Shown here: piece after piece, positions 7,707 through 17,393 of the stretch
Numbering within the stretch: position 1 is the stretch's first letter
How the letters are laid out: the number at the start of each line of letters is the position of its first letter
NCBI GenBank assembly: GCA_029263795.1
Contig: JAJUFI010000009.1
Location: 1 to 34,349 of the forward strand
Direction: 5' to 3'
DNA from: Alcaligenaceae bacterium
Lineage (GTDB): Bacteria; Pseudomonadota; Gammaproteobacteria; Burkholderiales; Burkholderiaceae_B
Length of the DNA stretch: 34,349 nt
Notes under the pieces: generated by a model
Told to the model about the DNA's origin: nothing
Seen by the model: the letters and a program-made list of their open reading frames with translations, nothing else
Database searches by the model: none
Translations under genes and position numbers: made by a program

Positions 7707-10121
7707 ATGCCGAGTCGCAAAGATTCTTCCTCTCAGCCCCCTCGTTCACCGGCCAACGACGCGGCCCGGGCGACGGATACCGCTTATTCCCGTACCGACA
7801 GTGGCCCAGCCCACCCTCCAGGCAGTGAAAACCAGCCCACGGAGCAGGTTCAGAAGGCAGCAGCCGTTGCAGCCATGGCTGCCGGCATGCCTTACAACCC
7901 GACCAAACCCGCTGAACACGGCCAGGCCAACGCCCTCAACCCACAGCCAGGCGCGACATCACCGCCACCCGAGGTGGAGGCAACCGGCAGCACCCTGTCC
8001 GAAACAAATTTGACCGACAAGGCTGGCCAGGCCGCCACACCCGGAGTGAACCACTCTGGGGGCCCGCTGGAGCGCTTCCGCGCTGACTCCGCGGGGCAAG
8101 CACTGACTACCAATCAGGGCGTACGGATATCCGACAATCAGAACTCCCTGAAGGCCGGTCTGCGCGGCCCCGCGCTGCTCAAAGACTTCATCCTGCGGGA
8201 GAAACTCACCCACTTCGACCACGAGAGAATTCCGGAACGGGTGGTCCACGCACGCGGTTCGGGCGCTCACGGCTACTTCGAGTGTTACGAAGATCTGAGC
8301 GAGATCACCTGCGCCGCACCGTTCAATTCCGCGGGCAAGATCACGCCCGTGTTCGTTCGTTTTTCCACTGTGCAGGGCGAGCGCGGTTCCAAGGACACCG
8401 CTCGCGACGTGCGCGGGTTCGCCGTGAAGTTCTATACGGACGAGGGCAACTGGGATCTGGTCGGCAACAATATGCCGGTCTTCTTCATCCAGGATGCGAT
8501 GAAGTTCCCTGACCTGGTCCACGCCGTCAAACCCGAGCAGCATCATGCCATGCCGCAGGCGGCATCGGCCCACGACACATTCTGGGATTTCGTCTCGCTC
8601 ATGCCCGAATCCACCCACATGCTGATGTGGCAGATGTCCGACCGGGCAATTCCCCGCAGTTACCGCATGATGCAGGGTTTCGGGGTGCACACTTTCCGCT
8701 TTGTGAATCGCGCGGGAGAGGCGACCTTTGTGAAGTTCCACTGGAACCCCAAGCTGGGCACCCATTCCCTGGTGTGGGACGAGGCCGTGAAGATTTCCGG
8801 TGCCGACCCGGATTACCACCGGCGCGACCTCTGGGAAGCCATCGAGGCCGGCGAATACCCTGAGTGGGAACTGTGTGTGCAGCTGTTCACCGAAGAAGAT
8901 GCCGCCCGCTTCAGTTTCGACATCCTGGATTCCACCAAAATCATTCCGGAGGAACTGGTGCCGTTGCGCCCCATCGGTCGGATGGTGCTGAACCGCAACC
9001 CCGACAATTTCTTCGCGGAAACTGAGCAGGTGGCCTTCTGCACGGCTCATGTGGTCCCGGGCATCGACTTCACCAACGACCCCCTGCTGGCCGGTCGCCT
9101 GCATTCATATATCGATACGCAGCTCATCCGCCTGGGAGGCCCCAATTTCCATGAGCTGCCCATCAATGCTCCGCTGGCTCCGGTTCACAATAACCAGCGT
9201 GAAGGCATGCACAGACAGACGATTAACCGTGGTGGCGTGGCCTACGAACCGAATTCCCTGGCCGGAGGCTGCCCGTTTCAGGCCGGTCGCGGTGGTTTCG
9301 TGTCCTTCCCCGAGCCGGTTCGCGGAGAAGAATTGCGCGGCAAACCCGAGCTATTTGCCGAGCACTTCAACCAGGCCGCACTCTTTTACAACAGCCAGAC
9401 TCCTGTCGAGCAGGCACATATTGTCGGCGGCTTCCGTTTTGAATTGAGCAAGGTCACGGTGGGTGCCATTCGGGAGCGCACCATCGCCATGCTGCGCAAT
9501 GTGTCGGAAGACCTTGCCAGCCGTGTGGCCCAGGGGCTGGGTATGGCCTTGCCGCCGGCAATGCCGCGTACCCTGGAAAACCCGCCCGAGCCGGAAGTCA
9601 CCACCTCACCGGCCTTGTCCTTGATGGCGCGACCCGGCGAAGGAGGCATCGCCACGCGCATGGTTGCGATCCTGGTGGCTGACGGAGTCGATGAGACGTC
9701 AGTATGGCCCCTCGCGGAAACTTTGGTGGCTCAAGGGGCGGTGGTCCGCCTCGTGGGTCCACATATTGGTGGACTGCAAGGCAGTGGCGGCAGCCTGCTG
9801 GATGCCGATGCTTCGCTGGAAAATCACCCCGGTGTACTGTTCGACGCGGTCGCCGTACCCCAGGGCCCGCAGGCCATGCAAGTTCTGGCAGCCGATCCGA
9901 AGGCCAGGGAATTCCTGCAGGACCAGTTCCTGCACTGCAAGACCATGCTTGTCTCGCGCGACGCCGAACCCCTGCTGCGCAAGGCCGGCATCATGGCTGA
10001 AGATGAAGCCGCCGCCGGAGTGATACTCTGCGACAGCGTCGACGCCACGGCGGTGCAGGCTTTCATTGATGGCATTGCCCGCCATCGCCACTACGAAAGA
10101 GAGGGCTGGCGCACCCTCTGA
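7707..10121 (+). CDS. katE: Large-subunit (HPII-type) catalase with C-terminal DJ-1/PfpI-like domain
   Basis: 804 aa; [33 protein letters not shown]...[54 protein letters not shown]...; C-terminal [38 protein letters not shown] resembling the HPII flavodoxin-like domain. Confidence 0.95.
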   Translation: MPSRKDSSSQPPRSPANDAARATDTAYSRTDSGPAHPPGSENQPTEQVQKAAAVAAMAAGMPYNPTKPAEHGQANALNPQPGATSPPPEVEATGSTLSETNLTDKAGQAATPGVNHSGGPLERFRADSAGQALTTNQGVRISDNQNSLKAGLRGPALLKDFILREKLTHFDHERIPERVVHARGSGAHGYFECYEDLSEITCAAPFNSAGKITPVFVRFSTVQGERGSKDTARDVRGFAVKFYTDEGNWDLVGNNMPVFFIQDAMKFPDLVHAVKPEQHHAMPQAASAHDTFWDFVSLMPESTHMLMWQMSDRAIPRSYRMMQGFGVHTFRFVNRAGEATFVKFHWNPKLGTHSLVWDEAVKISGADPDYHRRDLWEAIEAGEYPEWELCVQLFTEEDAARFSFDILDSTKIIPEELVPLRPIGRMVLNRNPDNFFAETEQVAFCTAHVVPGIDFTNDPLLAGRLHSYIDTQLIRLGGPNFHELPINAPLAPVHNNQREGMHRQTINRGGVAYEPNSLAGGCPFQAGRGGFVSFPEPVRGEELRGKPELFAEHFNQAALFYNSQTPVEQAHIVGGFRFELSKVTVGAIRERTIAMLRNVSEDLASRVAQGLGMALPPAMPRTLENPPEPEVTTSPALSLMARPGEGGIATRMVAILVADGVDETSVWPLAETLVAQGAVVRLVGPHIGGLQGSGGSLLDADASLENHPGVLFDAVAVPQGPQAMQVLAADPKAREFLQDQFLHCKTMLVSRDAEPLLRKAGIMAEDEAAAGVILCDSVDATAVQAFIDGIARHRHYEREGWRTL

Positions 10122-10182
10122 AACCAAGCCGTGATCTATGCCGGCTTGCTAAACTTCGCGCCTTGGACTTTTTCTCGGTGCA

Positions 10183-10932
10183 TTGATGATGCAGGCCGGC
10201 TTTCTTCTGATCACCGCCTTTTCCGTACTGGCGACCTCCTTCATCTCGGGTATTTTCGGCATGGCCGGAGGGATGATTCTGATGGGGGTGCTGGTCGCCT
10301 TCATGCCGGTTTCGGCTGCCATGGTACTGCATGGTGCTGCGCAGCTGACCTCGAATGGCTGGCGCGCATTACTCTGGCGCCGTCACATCGACTTTCGCAT
10401 TTTCGGACGGTTTCTTCTCGGCCTGCTGCTGGCAGGCCTGATGTTTTCCTTCGTGGGCTTCATTCCGGACCGCGCAATGGTATTGATCACCCTGGGCATT
10501 GTGCCCTTTCTGGTGATGATCATTCCGCGCCGTTTCGTCCCACAGGTCACCACGCGCGGTGGCGCAGAAATGTGCGGCTTTCTCAATACGGCCATGCAGT
10601 TCATCGCGGGCGTCTCGGGGCCTCTGCTCGATATTTTCTATGTTCGGACCGACATGGACCGCCGCGTGGTGGTGGCCACCAAGGCGGCCTGCCAGGCCTG
10701 TGCCCACCTCGCCAAGCTGATTTATTTCGGTCACGCCCTCTCCGGCGGTGACACCCTGCCCGGCATGCTGCTGGGGGTGGCCGTGCTGTGCGCAGTCATT
10801 GGCACCAGCCTGAGCAAATTCGTCCTGGAGCGCCTGAACGACAAGCAATTCAGGCGCTGGACCCAGTGGCTGGTGATGGTGATAGGTACGGTTTACCTGG
10901 TGCAGGGTGTGCACCTGTTGCTGACCCGGTGA
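10183..10932 (+). CDS. TauE/SafE-family membrane transporter (putative sulfite/organosulfonate exporter)
   Basis: Multi-TM protein: FSVLATSFISGIFGMAGGMILMGVLVAFMPVSAAMVLHGAAQLTSNGWRALLWRRHID; TauE/SafE-like G-rich N-terminal repeat. Start could be 10183, 10186 or 10189. Confidence 0.8.
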   Translation: MMMQAGFLLITAFSVLATSFISGIFGMAGGMILMGVLVAFMPVSAAMVLHGAAQLTSNGWRALLWRRHIDFRIFGRFLLGLLLAGLMFSFVGFIPDRAMVLITLGIVPFLVMIIPRRFVPQVTTRGGAEMCGFLNTAMQFIAGVSGPLLDIFYVRTDMDRRVVVATKAACQACAHLAKLIYFGHALSGGDTLPGMLLGVAVLCAVIGTSLSKFVLERLNDKQFRRWTQWLVMVIGTVYLVQGVHLLLTR

Positions 10933-10938
10933 AGCAGC

Positions 10939-11841
10939 TCACCCGCCTTCCTGTGGCGGGTCCCGCAAGGGCATGGCCCGCCCGGGTGGTTCATGGTGCA
11001 CCACAAACGCCTGCAAGGCCCGGTCGACATCAATACCAAAGGGTTCCAGCCCTCTGGTCAATTGATGTGCGTGGCGCTCCAGCACGTCGGTTTCCGGCAG
11101 GGGGCCTGCAGTGGCGATGATGACCCGGTTTCCTTCCACCCCTGCGCGCAGGTTGAAGAATTCGCCGAATACATTCGCGTAGGTGGCAGATTCGCGTTCA
11201 TACATGCGGCTTTGTGTGAAGGAATTGGCTACCACCACGCCGTGGGGTGTGAGCAGGCTGCGCACCCGCTCCAGGAACTCGACCGTGAGCAGGTGGGCCG
11301 GGATGTAATCGACATCGAAGGCATCCAGCATGACCATGTCGTAACGTCGGCCTTCCGCCAGCGCCCGTTCTACATATGCCCTGCCGTCCTCCACATGGAT
11401 GCGCTGGCGCGGCCCCAGCTGATAGCCAAAGAAACGTTCTGCCACCCTGACCACCGCCGGGTCGATTTCCACCGTATCAATGACAGCCGTGGGCAACAGT
11501 TTGTGAAGCGCCGTGGGCAAGGTTGCTCCGCCCAGGCCAATGATCAGTATGGAGTGCGGTTCCGGGTTGACGAACAGTGCGCTGGTCATCATGCGGGTGT
11601 ATTCGAACACCATGCGGTCCGGGTCGTTCAGCTGCATGCAGGTCTGGCGACCTTCGCCTTCGATGTCGTTGAAATTCATGCACCGCTCGCCGTACTGCTC
11701 GAAGACGATAATGGGGGCGAATTCCGACGCCTCGGTATGCACCAGCCTCTCGCCGGCCAGCAGGTCGCGGACCACCGGCCCCGAGTTGACCGTGGCCAGG
11801 GCCAGCACTACCAGAAAGATGATCCACCCACGCTTTTTCAT
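10939..11841 (-). CDS. Spermidine-synthase-like (polyamine aminopropyltransferase fold) protein with N-terminal membrane anchor/signal
   Basis: MKKRGWIIFLVVLALATVNSG...SILIIGLGGATLPTALHKLLPTAVIDTVEIDPAVVRVAERFFGY...RIHVEDGRAYVERALAEGRRYDMVMLDAFDVDYIPAHLLTVEFLERVRSLLTPHGVVVANSF. Confidence 0.87.
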   Translation of the reverse strand: MKKRGWIIFLVVLALATVNSGPVVRDLLAGERLVHTEASEFAPIIVFEQYGERCMNFNDIEGEGRQTCMQLNDPDRMVFEYTRMMTSALFVNPEPHSILIIGLGGATLPTALHKLLPTAVIDTVEIDPAVVRVAERFFGYQLGPRQRIHVEDGRAYVERALAEGRRYDMVMLDAFDVDYIPAHLLTVEFLERVRSLLTPHGVVVANSFTQSRMYERESATYANVFGEFFNLRAGVEGNRVIIATAGPLPETDVLERHAHQLTRGLEPFGIDVDRALQAFVVHHEPPGRAMPLRDPPQEGG

Positions 11842-11860
11842 GACTTGATTGAACGAGCCG

Positions 11861-13492
11861 TCAGCGCACCAGCCCGAAGGACTCGCTGCTCACCCGATTC
11901 CAGTATTTTTCAAAGACAGGATGCCGGAAATTGCCCTGCAGCAGGTCCCCGGGTTCGAGGAAAGTAAGAATCTGCGAAATCGGCTTGGCCTCATCCCGCG
12001 AAAGGCGGCGCAGAATGTGATCCGGCCTGAATTCCGACGGGTGTAGCAAACCCGTTGCCTGAACCAGTTCGCGCAGCGCGTGCAGGGTGTTGCGATGGAA
12101 ATTGGCGACGCGCTGGGATTTGTCCTTGATGTCGATGGCTCTCTGGCGGCGCGGGTCCTGCGTGGCCACACCGGTGGGGCATTTATCCGTGCCGCAGATG
12201 CCCGCCTGAATACAGCCCACGGCAAACATGAACCCTCGGGCGCTGTTGCAGTAGTCTGCCCCCATGGCCAGGGTGCGCGCAATATCGAAGGCGGTGATGA
12301 TCTTGCCACTGGCCCCTATCCGTATCTGGTCGCGCAAGCCTGCACCCACCAGGGTGTTGTGCACCAGCAGCAGCCCCTCCTGCAGCGGTGCCCCTACGTG
12401 ATCGGTGAACTCCACTGGTGCTGCGCCAGTGCCGCCTTCAGCACCATCCACCACAATGAAGTCGGGAAGAATGCCGGTCTCCAGCATGGCCTTCACCATG
12501 CTCATGAATTCCCAGGGGTGGCCGACACATAGCTTGAGCCCCGCAGGCTTGCCTCCCGCGAGCGTCCGCAAGCGGTCGATGAAGGCCAGCATTTCCTTGG
12601 GGGTGGAGAAGGTGGAATGGGAGGACGGCGAAACGCAGTCGACATCCATGAGCACTCCACGGGTGCGGGCGATCTCCGGAGTGATCTTGGCTGCAGGCAG
12701 AATGCCCCCATGGCCGGGTTTGGCTCCCTGCGACAACTTGAGCTCGATCATCTTGATCTCTTCCCTGGCGGCCACCTTCTCGAACAGCTCGGGGTCGAAC
12801 CTGCCTTTTTCGTCACGACAGCCGAAATATCCGGAACCCAGTTGCCAGACCAGGTCACCACCCTGCAGATGGTAGGGGGAAACCGAACCTTCGCCGGTAT
12901 CATGAGCGAAGCCGCCCAGGCGGGCGCCCATGTTCAAGGCCCTGATTGCATTGGCCGACAACGCGCCAAAACTCATGCCGGAAATATTGAACACCGACAT
13001 GGAATAAGGCTGCTTGCGACCAGGCCCGACCGCAATGCGGAAATCCTGGCTTTCAATCTGGGAGGGCACCACCGAGTGGCTCACCCATTCATAGCCGATT
13101 TCATGCATCGCCAGCTTGCTTCCAAAGGAGCGCCCGTCCGGCTGGCCCTTGGCCCGCTGGTACACCACGGCCCGTTGCAGACGTGCGAACGGGACCTCAT
13201 CGGTGTCGGAGTCCACCAGGTACTGCTGGATCTCCGGCCTCACGGTTTCTATCATGTACCGCATATGGCCGATAATCGGATAATTGCGCAACACAGCGTG
13301 GCGCCGCTGGAATATGTCATACACACCAATGACCACCAGAACGGCAGGCATGAGCGCCCAGCCCCAGTGCCAGCCTAGCAGCAGGCACCCTGCAATCGTC
13401 ACCCCCAGCGCAAGCCATGAAAGTGCAAATACCAGATAACGCATACCAAGCATTGCCAGCCCCTCCCCCGCCCCAGCGGCAGCGAAAAACAT
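11861..13492 (-). CDS. FMN-binding glutamate synthase-related protein (GltB2 domain, membrane-anchored)
   Basis: N-terminal TM segments (MLGMRYLVFALSWLALGVTIAGCLLLGWHWGWALMPAVLVVIGVYDIFQRRHAVLRNYPIIGHMRYM) then GSKLAMHEIGYEWVSHS...MSFGALSANAIRALNMGA...SQGAKPGHGGILPAAKITPEIARTRG...VDGAEGGTGAAPVEFTDHVGAPL...CIQAGICGTDKCPTGVATQDP. Start may be 13453 (MLGMRY). Confidence 0.9.
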   Translation of the reverse strand: MFFAAAGAGEGLAMLGMRYLVFALSWLALGVTIAGCLLLGWHWGWALMPAVLVVIGVYDIFQRRHAVLRNYPIIGHMRYMIETVRPEIQQYLVDSDTDEVPFARLQRAVVYQRAKGQPDGRSFGSKLAMHEIGYEWVSHSVVPSQIESQDFRIAVGPGRKQPYSMSVFNISGMSFGALSANAIRALNMGARLGGFAHDTGEGSVSPYHLQGGDLVWQLGSGYFGCRDEKGRFDPELFEKVAAREEIKMIELKLSQGAKPGHGGILPAAKITPEIARTRGVLMDVDCVSPSSHSTFSTPKEMLAFIDRLRTLAGGKPAGLKLCVGHPWEFMSMVKAMLETGILPDFIVVDGAEGGTGAAPVEFTDHVGAPLQEGLLLVHNTLVGAGLRDQIRIGASGKIITAFDIARTLAMGADYCNSARGFMFAVGCIQAGICGTDKCPTGVATQDPRRQRAIDIKDKSQRVANFHRNTLHALRELVQATGLLHPSEFRPDHILRRLSRDEAKPISQILTFLEPGDLLQGNFRHPVFEKYWNRVSSESFGLVR

Positions 13493-13563
13493 CCCAATAT
13501 TAAGCAGCTTCTCTCGTGCTACGCTAACTCCGTCATTTTCACAGGTGGTTTCAAGCGACAGAC

Positions 13564-14247
13564 ATGCGCATTCTGCTGGTCGAAGACGAGCCGGAACTGG
13601 CTCACTGGCTGAGCCGCAGCCTGGAGAAAAAGGGTTTCTCCATACAATGGTCCAATGATGGTCTGGTGGCTTACCGTCGCCTGCAGCTGGAGGAATTTGA
13701 CGCCGTCATTCTGGATCTCGGCATCCCCGGCATGGACGGCCATTCTGTATTGAGCCGCCTGCGCTCGGAAGACAACCGTACGCCCATCCTGATTCTGACG
13801 GCGCGCGATTCCCTGGCCGAACGGGTCGACACTCTGGAGTCAGGTGCCGACGACTTCCTTCCCAAGCCATTCCGTATTGAAGAGCTGGTTGCCCGCCTGC
13901 ATGCCCTGATCCGCCGCAGCCGCGGCAGGGACAAACCGCGCTTCGCCTGCGGCTCGCTTGCCTATGACCTCTCCTCGCAACGCTTCACCCTCAATGGAGG
14001 CCTGCTTTCCGTCACGCCACGCGAAGCCGAAGTGCTGCGCACACTCATACAGCGCAGCGGCGAACCCGTGAACAAGCAGTTCATTCTGGACCGCCTCACC
14101 GAACGTGATGCCGAACTCATTGGGGTGGAAGCCGTGGAAGTAATCATCCACCGCCTGCGCAAGAAGCTGCAGAACTCCGATGTGCAGATAACTACGCTGC
14201 GCGGCATCGGCTACTGCCTTGAGCCCGCTCACGATGCGCCGGCCTGA
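13564..14247 (+). CDS. OmpR/PhoB-family response regulator (TctD-like)
   Basis: MRILLVEDEPELAHWLSRSLEKKGFSIQWSNDGLVAYRRLQLEEFDAVILDLGIPGMDG...LTARDSLAERVDTLESGADDFLPKPF plus winged-helix C-terminus. Confidence 0.95.
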   Translation: MRILLVEDEPELAHWLSRSLEKKGFSIQWSNDGLVAYRRLQLEEFDAVILDLGIPGMDGHSVLSRLRSEDNRTPILILTARDSLAERVDTLESGADDFLPKPFRIEELVARLHALIRRSRGRDKPRFACGSLAYDLSSQRFTLNGGLLSVTPREAEVLRTLIQRSGEPVNKQFILDRLTERDAELIGVEAVEVIIHRLRKKLQNSDVQITTLRGIGYCLEPAHDAPA

Positions 14248-14283
14248 TACGCACCCCGCAGCCGAGACACGGCACCGTTGCCC

Positions 14284-15693
14284 ATGGCACTGAACAGCAT
14301 TCGTTCCACGCTTCTATGGATACTGATTCCCGCGGTGGTACTCACCTCCGGGCTTTCCTTGTGGGTGTCCAGCGTTGAACTGACGGACAGAGTGAATGCG
14401 GCTTTCGACCGTGCACTGGCCGGCGCCCTGCAGTCAATTGCCCTCAATGTAAATACGGAAAGCGGCGGTCTGGCCATGGAACAGCCCTTCTACATGCTGG
14501 AATTCATCGAGCTGGCCACCGACAGCCGCGTATATTTCAGGGTCTCCACGGAGGATGGGCTTTCGGAAATTGGCTATTCGGAACTCCCCATGCCCGAAGA
14601 CGACCTGCTCGAAGATGGTCGCCCCCTTTTCTACAGCGGCGAATACTTTGGTGAAACACTGCGCCTGGCCATCATGGCCATCGGGCCTTCCGAACGTCTT
14701 CAGACTCCGCTGGACAGCCGCATCATCATTCAGGTGGGCGAAAGCACCACCGGCCGGGATGAATTCATCCGCAGGGTTCTGCTGCAGACCGTACGCAAGG
14801 ATTTCGCCCTTCTGCTGCTTTTTGTGTTTCTGATCTCGGCGGGGGCCATCCTTGCCCTGCGCCCCTTGCGCGAAACCAGCGAAATCATTCATCAACGGGC
14901 GTCCGGCAACCTTCAGCCCATAGATGAAGCTACCCTGCCGCGCGAGGTGCGTCCGCTGATACGTGCCATCAACCTGCATATGGAACGATATGCCCGCAAA
15001 ACCACGACGCAGCAGCAATTTCTGGACGATACCTCGCACCAATTGCGCACCCCCCTGTCCGTTTTGATGATGCAGGTGGAATACGCGAAATCGCTGGCCC
15101 GCAGTGAGGAAATGCAGGAAGTGCTTGAAGCCATCCAGCAACGCCTGAACAACACCATCCAGCTCACCAACCAGATGATGGCCCTGGGCCGGGTGCACGA
15201 TGCCGCGGACAAACTCCGCAGCGGTGAATCCCTGGAAGAAGTGGACCTGTGCGAAGTGGCGCGCGACGTGGTGAATGATTTTCTGGCGGCTGCACGGGAA
15301 AAACGCCAGGATTTCGGCCTGGACCTCCCCGACACGCCCATCGTGATCCGGGGTATCGGTTGGCTTCTACACCAGGCCTTGAGCAATATGGTGAACAACG
15401 CCATCAAATACAGCCCGGTTCAGGCCCGCATCACAGTTTCTGCTTACGACACGGAAGACGGCGCAGTGCTGCAGGTTGAAGACAACGGCCCAGGGATGTC
15501 TGCCGAAGATATTGCGCTGGCCGGCCACCGTTTCCGGCGTGGCGCGGCAGGCCGGGCCCAGCATGGTTCCGGCCTGGGCCTGGCGATTGTGCAGACGATT
15601 GCGGATATCAACAATGCACACATGGAGATCGTGCCTGCAACTGCAGATGGAGGACTGACGGTGCGCCTAACCTTCCCTCAGCATTCCTCATAG
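14284..15693 (+). CDS. Sensor histidine kinase (TctE-like)
   Basis: Two TM segments; H-box DDTSHQLRTPLSVLMMQVEYAKS; N-box ALSNMVNNAIKYSP; G-box VEDNGPGMS and GSGLGLAIVQTI. ATG at 14284; the ORF track gives a TTG at 14278. Confidence 0.95.
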   Translation: MALNSIRSTLLWILIPAVVLTSGLSLWVSSVELTDRVNAAFDRALAGALQSIALNVNTESGGLAMEQPFYMLEFIELATDSRVYFRVSTEDGLSEIGYSELPMPEDDLLEDGRPLFYSGEYFGETLRLAIMAIGPSERLQTPLDSRIIIQVGESTTGRDEFIRRVLLQTVRKDFALLLLFVFLISAGAILALRPLRETSEIIHQRASGNLQPIDEATLPREVRPLIRAINLHMERYARKTTTQQQFLDDTSHQLRTPLSVLMMQVEYAKSLARSEEMQEVLEAIQQRLNNTIQLTNQMMALGRVHDAADKLRSGESLEEVDLCEVARDVVNDFLAAAREKRQDFGLDLPDTPIVIRGIGWLLHQALSNMVNNAIKYSPVQARITVSAYDTEDGAVLQVEDNGPGMSAEDIALAGHRFRRGAAGRAQHGSGLGLAIVQTIADINNAHMEIVPATADGGLTVRLTFPQHSS

Positions 15694-15836
15694 TCTTATA
15701 TAAGATAAAAGATAAAAGATAGAGGGATATCCCTAGTTTCCAGGGATTTTCATATTTCTGAAAGGATTGAGAAAGCTTCGATTGGATATCGTAAGTTCCG
15801 GAACATACCGACACACAAAATTCCGGAGGACATCCA
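15694..15836. promoter_or_regulatory. Palindrome-rich control region upstream of the tctC-like gene
   Basis: TCTTATATAAGA (15694-15705), AGGGATATCCCT (15723-15734), GTTCCGGAAC (15795-15804), heptamer tract agataaa-agataaa-agata, SD ggagga before ATG 15837. Confidence 0.55.
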
Positions 15837-16829
15837 ATGAAGCTTTACAAGAAAACGCTGGCCGTGGTTGCTGCCGGCCTGATGACGTTCACGGGCATCG
15901 GCGCCGTTCAGGCTCAACAACCCAGCAAGCCCGAGTGTATCGCCCCGGCCCAGCCCGGCGGTGGCTTCGACCTGACCTGTCGCGTCGCCCTGAACGGCTT
16001 TGCCAGCACCGACATTCTCAAGGAGCCCATGCGCACCGTATACATGCCGGGTGGCATTGGTGCCGTGGCTTACAACCACATCGTGGCGCAGCGTCCCGGT
16101 GACCCGAACGCGATAGTGGCGTTTTCTGGCGGTTCACTGCTGAACCTGGCACAGGGCAAGTTCGGCCGCTACAACGTCAATGACGTGCGCTGGCTGGCCG
16201 CCATTGGCAGCGACTACGGCGTTGCCATCGTGCGTGATGACTCGCCCTATAAAGACCTGAAGTCCCTGATGGAAGCCTTCAAGGCAGACCCCACCAAAAT
16301 CGTTCTGGGTGCGGGCGGTTCGGTCGGCAGCCAGGACTGGATGAAGGCCGCCCTTACCGCCAAAGCTGCTGGTGTGGACTACAAGAAGATGCGCTTTGTG
16401 GCGTTTGAAGGCGGTGGTGAAGCACTGACTGCCCTGCGCGGCGGCCATATCCAGGCCTACATGGGCGATGCTGCAGAAGCCCGTACCATGCTCGACGGTG
16501 GCGCGCCCATCCGCGTCCTGGCAGTGTTCAACGACCAGCGCCTGCCCGGCAGCATGTCGGAGATCCCCACGGCCACGGAGCAGGGCTTTGAAATCATCTG
16601 GCCCATCATCCGCGGCTTCTACGTTGGCCCCAAGGTGTCCGACGAGCAATACCAGTGGTGGGTGCAGGCTTTCGACAAGCTTATGCAGACACCTGAATTC
16701 GCCAAGCTGCAGGAACAACAAGGCCTGTTCCCCTTCAACAAGACTGGCGATGAGCTCGACGCCTACGTGAAGGAGCGCGTCAAGTTTTACACCGAACTGG
16801 CGGACAGTTTCGGTCTGATCAAGAAGTAA
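15837..16829 (+). CDS. tctC: Tripartite tricarboxylate transporter substrate-binding protein (TctC/Bug family)
   Basis: Signal peptide MKLYKKTLAVVAAGLMTFTGIGAVQAQ; CIAPAQPGGGFDLTCR, VYMPGGIGAVAYNHI, VVLGAGGSVGSQD-type Bug motifs; followed by TctB and TctA. Confidence 0.9.
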   Translation: MKLYKKTLAVVAAGLMTFTGIGAVQAQQPSKPECIAPAQPGGGFDLTCRVALNGFASTDILKEPMRTVYMPGGIGAVAYNHIVAQRPGDPNAIVAFSGGSLLNLAQGKFGRYNVNDVRWLAAIGSDYGVAIVRDDSPYKDLKSLMEAFKADPTKIVLGAGGSVGSQDWMKAALTAKAAGVDYKKMRFVAFEGGGEALTALRGGHIQAYMGDAAEARTMLDGGAPIRVLAVFNDQRLPGSMSEIPTATEQGFEIIWPIIRGFYVGPKVSDEQYQWWVQAFDKLMQTPEFAKLQEQQGLFPFNKTGDELDAYVKERVKFYTELADSFGLIKK

Positions 16830-16879
16830 ATCACCGCAGGCCCCCACCCCAGTTGGCGGGTCTGCCTCACACCCCCGGC

Positions 16880-16907
16880 ACACGGCCATGTCCACCCATG
16901 GCCGTGT
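16880..16907 (+). terminator. Intra-operon stem-loop between tctC and tctB
   Basis: ACACGGCCATG-tccacc-CATGGCCGTGT, perfect 11-bp stem followed by ttctcc. Confidence 0.6.
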
Positions 16908-16946
16908 TTCTCCAGTCAGGGGGAAATCAACGGAGAACCACCCACC

Positions 16947-17393
16947 ATGCTGACGCTCAATGACCGCGTATTGGGCATTGCGGCGCTGATTTTCGCAGCG
17001 CTGATCACTGCCTTCGGTTACGACCTAGAACCACCTTTTTCCTACGAACCGGTCGGCCCCAAAGCCTTCCCACTTCTGCTTGCGCTGATCATCGCCCTGT
17101 GCGGCCTGCGCCTGGTCATCAAAGGCGGCGGCGAGGTAGAAGCCAATCCCGAAGGTGCCAACGTCCGCATTGCCACCATGGTGGCTTACCTGGCCGGCTA
17201 TGCCTTCCTTTTCCAGTGGATAGGCTTCATTGCCGCCACGACGCTCATGGTCACCCTGATCGGCCGCCTGTTCCAGGCAACCTGGGCCCAGGCAATCATT
17301 GGTGGCGTCGTCATGAGCGTCGGGCTTTTCTTCCTCTTTGACAAGGGTCTGGATGTGGTCCTGCCCGCCGGCATTCTGGGAGATCTCCTGTGA
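16947..17393 (+). CDS. tctB: TctB-family small membrane subunit of TTT transporter
   Basis: 148 aa, four predicted TM segments; GYDLEPPFSYEPVGPKAFPLLLALIIALCGL; stop overlaps the downstream TctA start. Confidence 0.88.
   Translation: MLTLNDRVLGIAALIFAALITAFGYDLEPPFSYEPVGPKAFPLLLALIIALCGLRLVIKGGGEVEANPEGANVRIATMVAYLAGYAFLFQWIGFIAATTLMVTLIGRLFQATWAQAIIGGVVMSVGLFFLFDKGLDVVLPAGILGDLL

Noticed and set aside
7959-9104. 381-aa minus-strand ORF inside the catalase gene
   Set aside because: Shadow ORF antisense to a very well supported catalase; composition typical of GC-rich antisense frames (His/Gln/Gly rich) with no recognisable motif.
10993-11967. 324-aa plus-strand ORF opposite the spermidine-synthase-like gene
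   Set aside because: Shadow ORF; the minus-strand protein has clear SAM-fold motifs.
15701-15720. agataaa repeat tract as a possible CRISPR or satellite
   Set aside because: Under three heptamer copies and no spacers; treated only as part of the promoter region.
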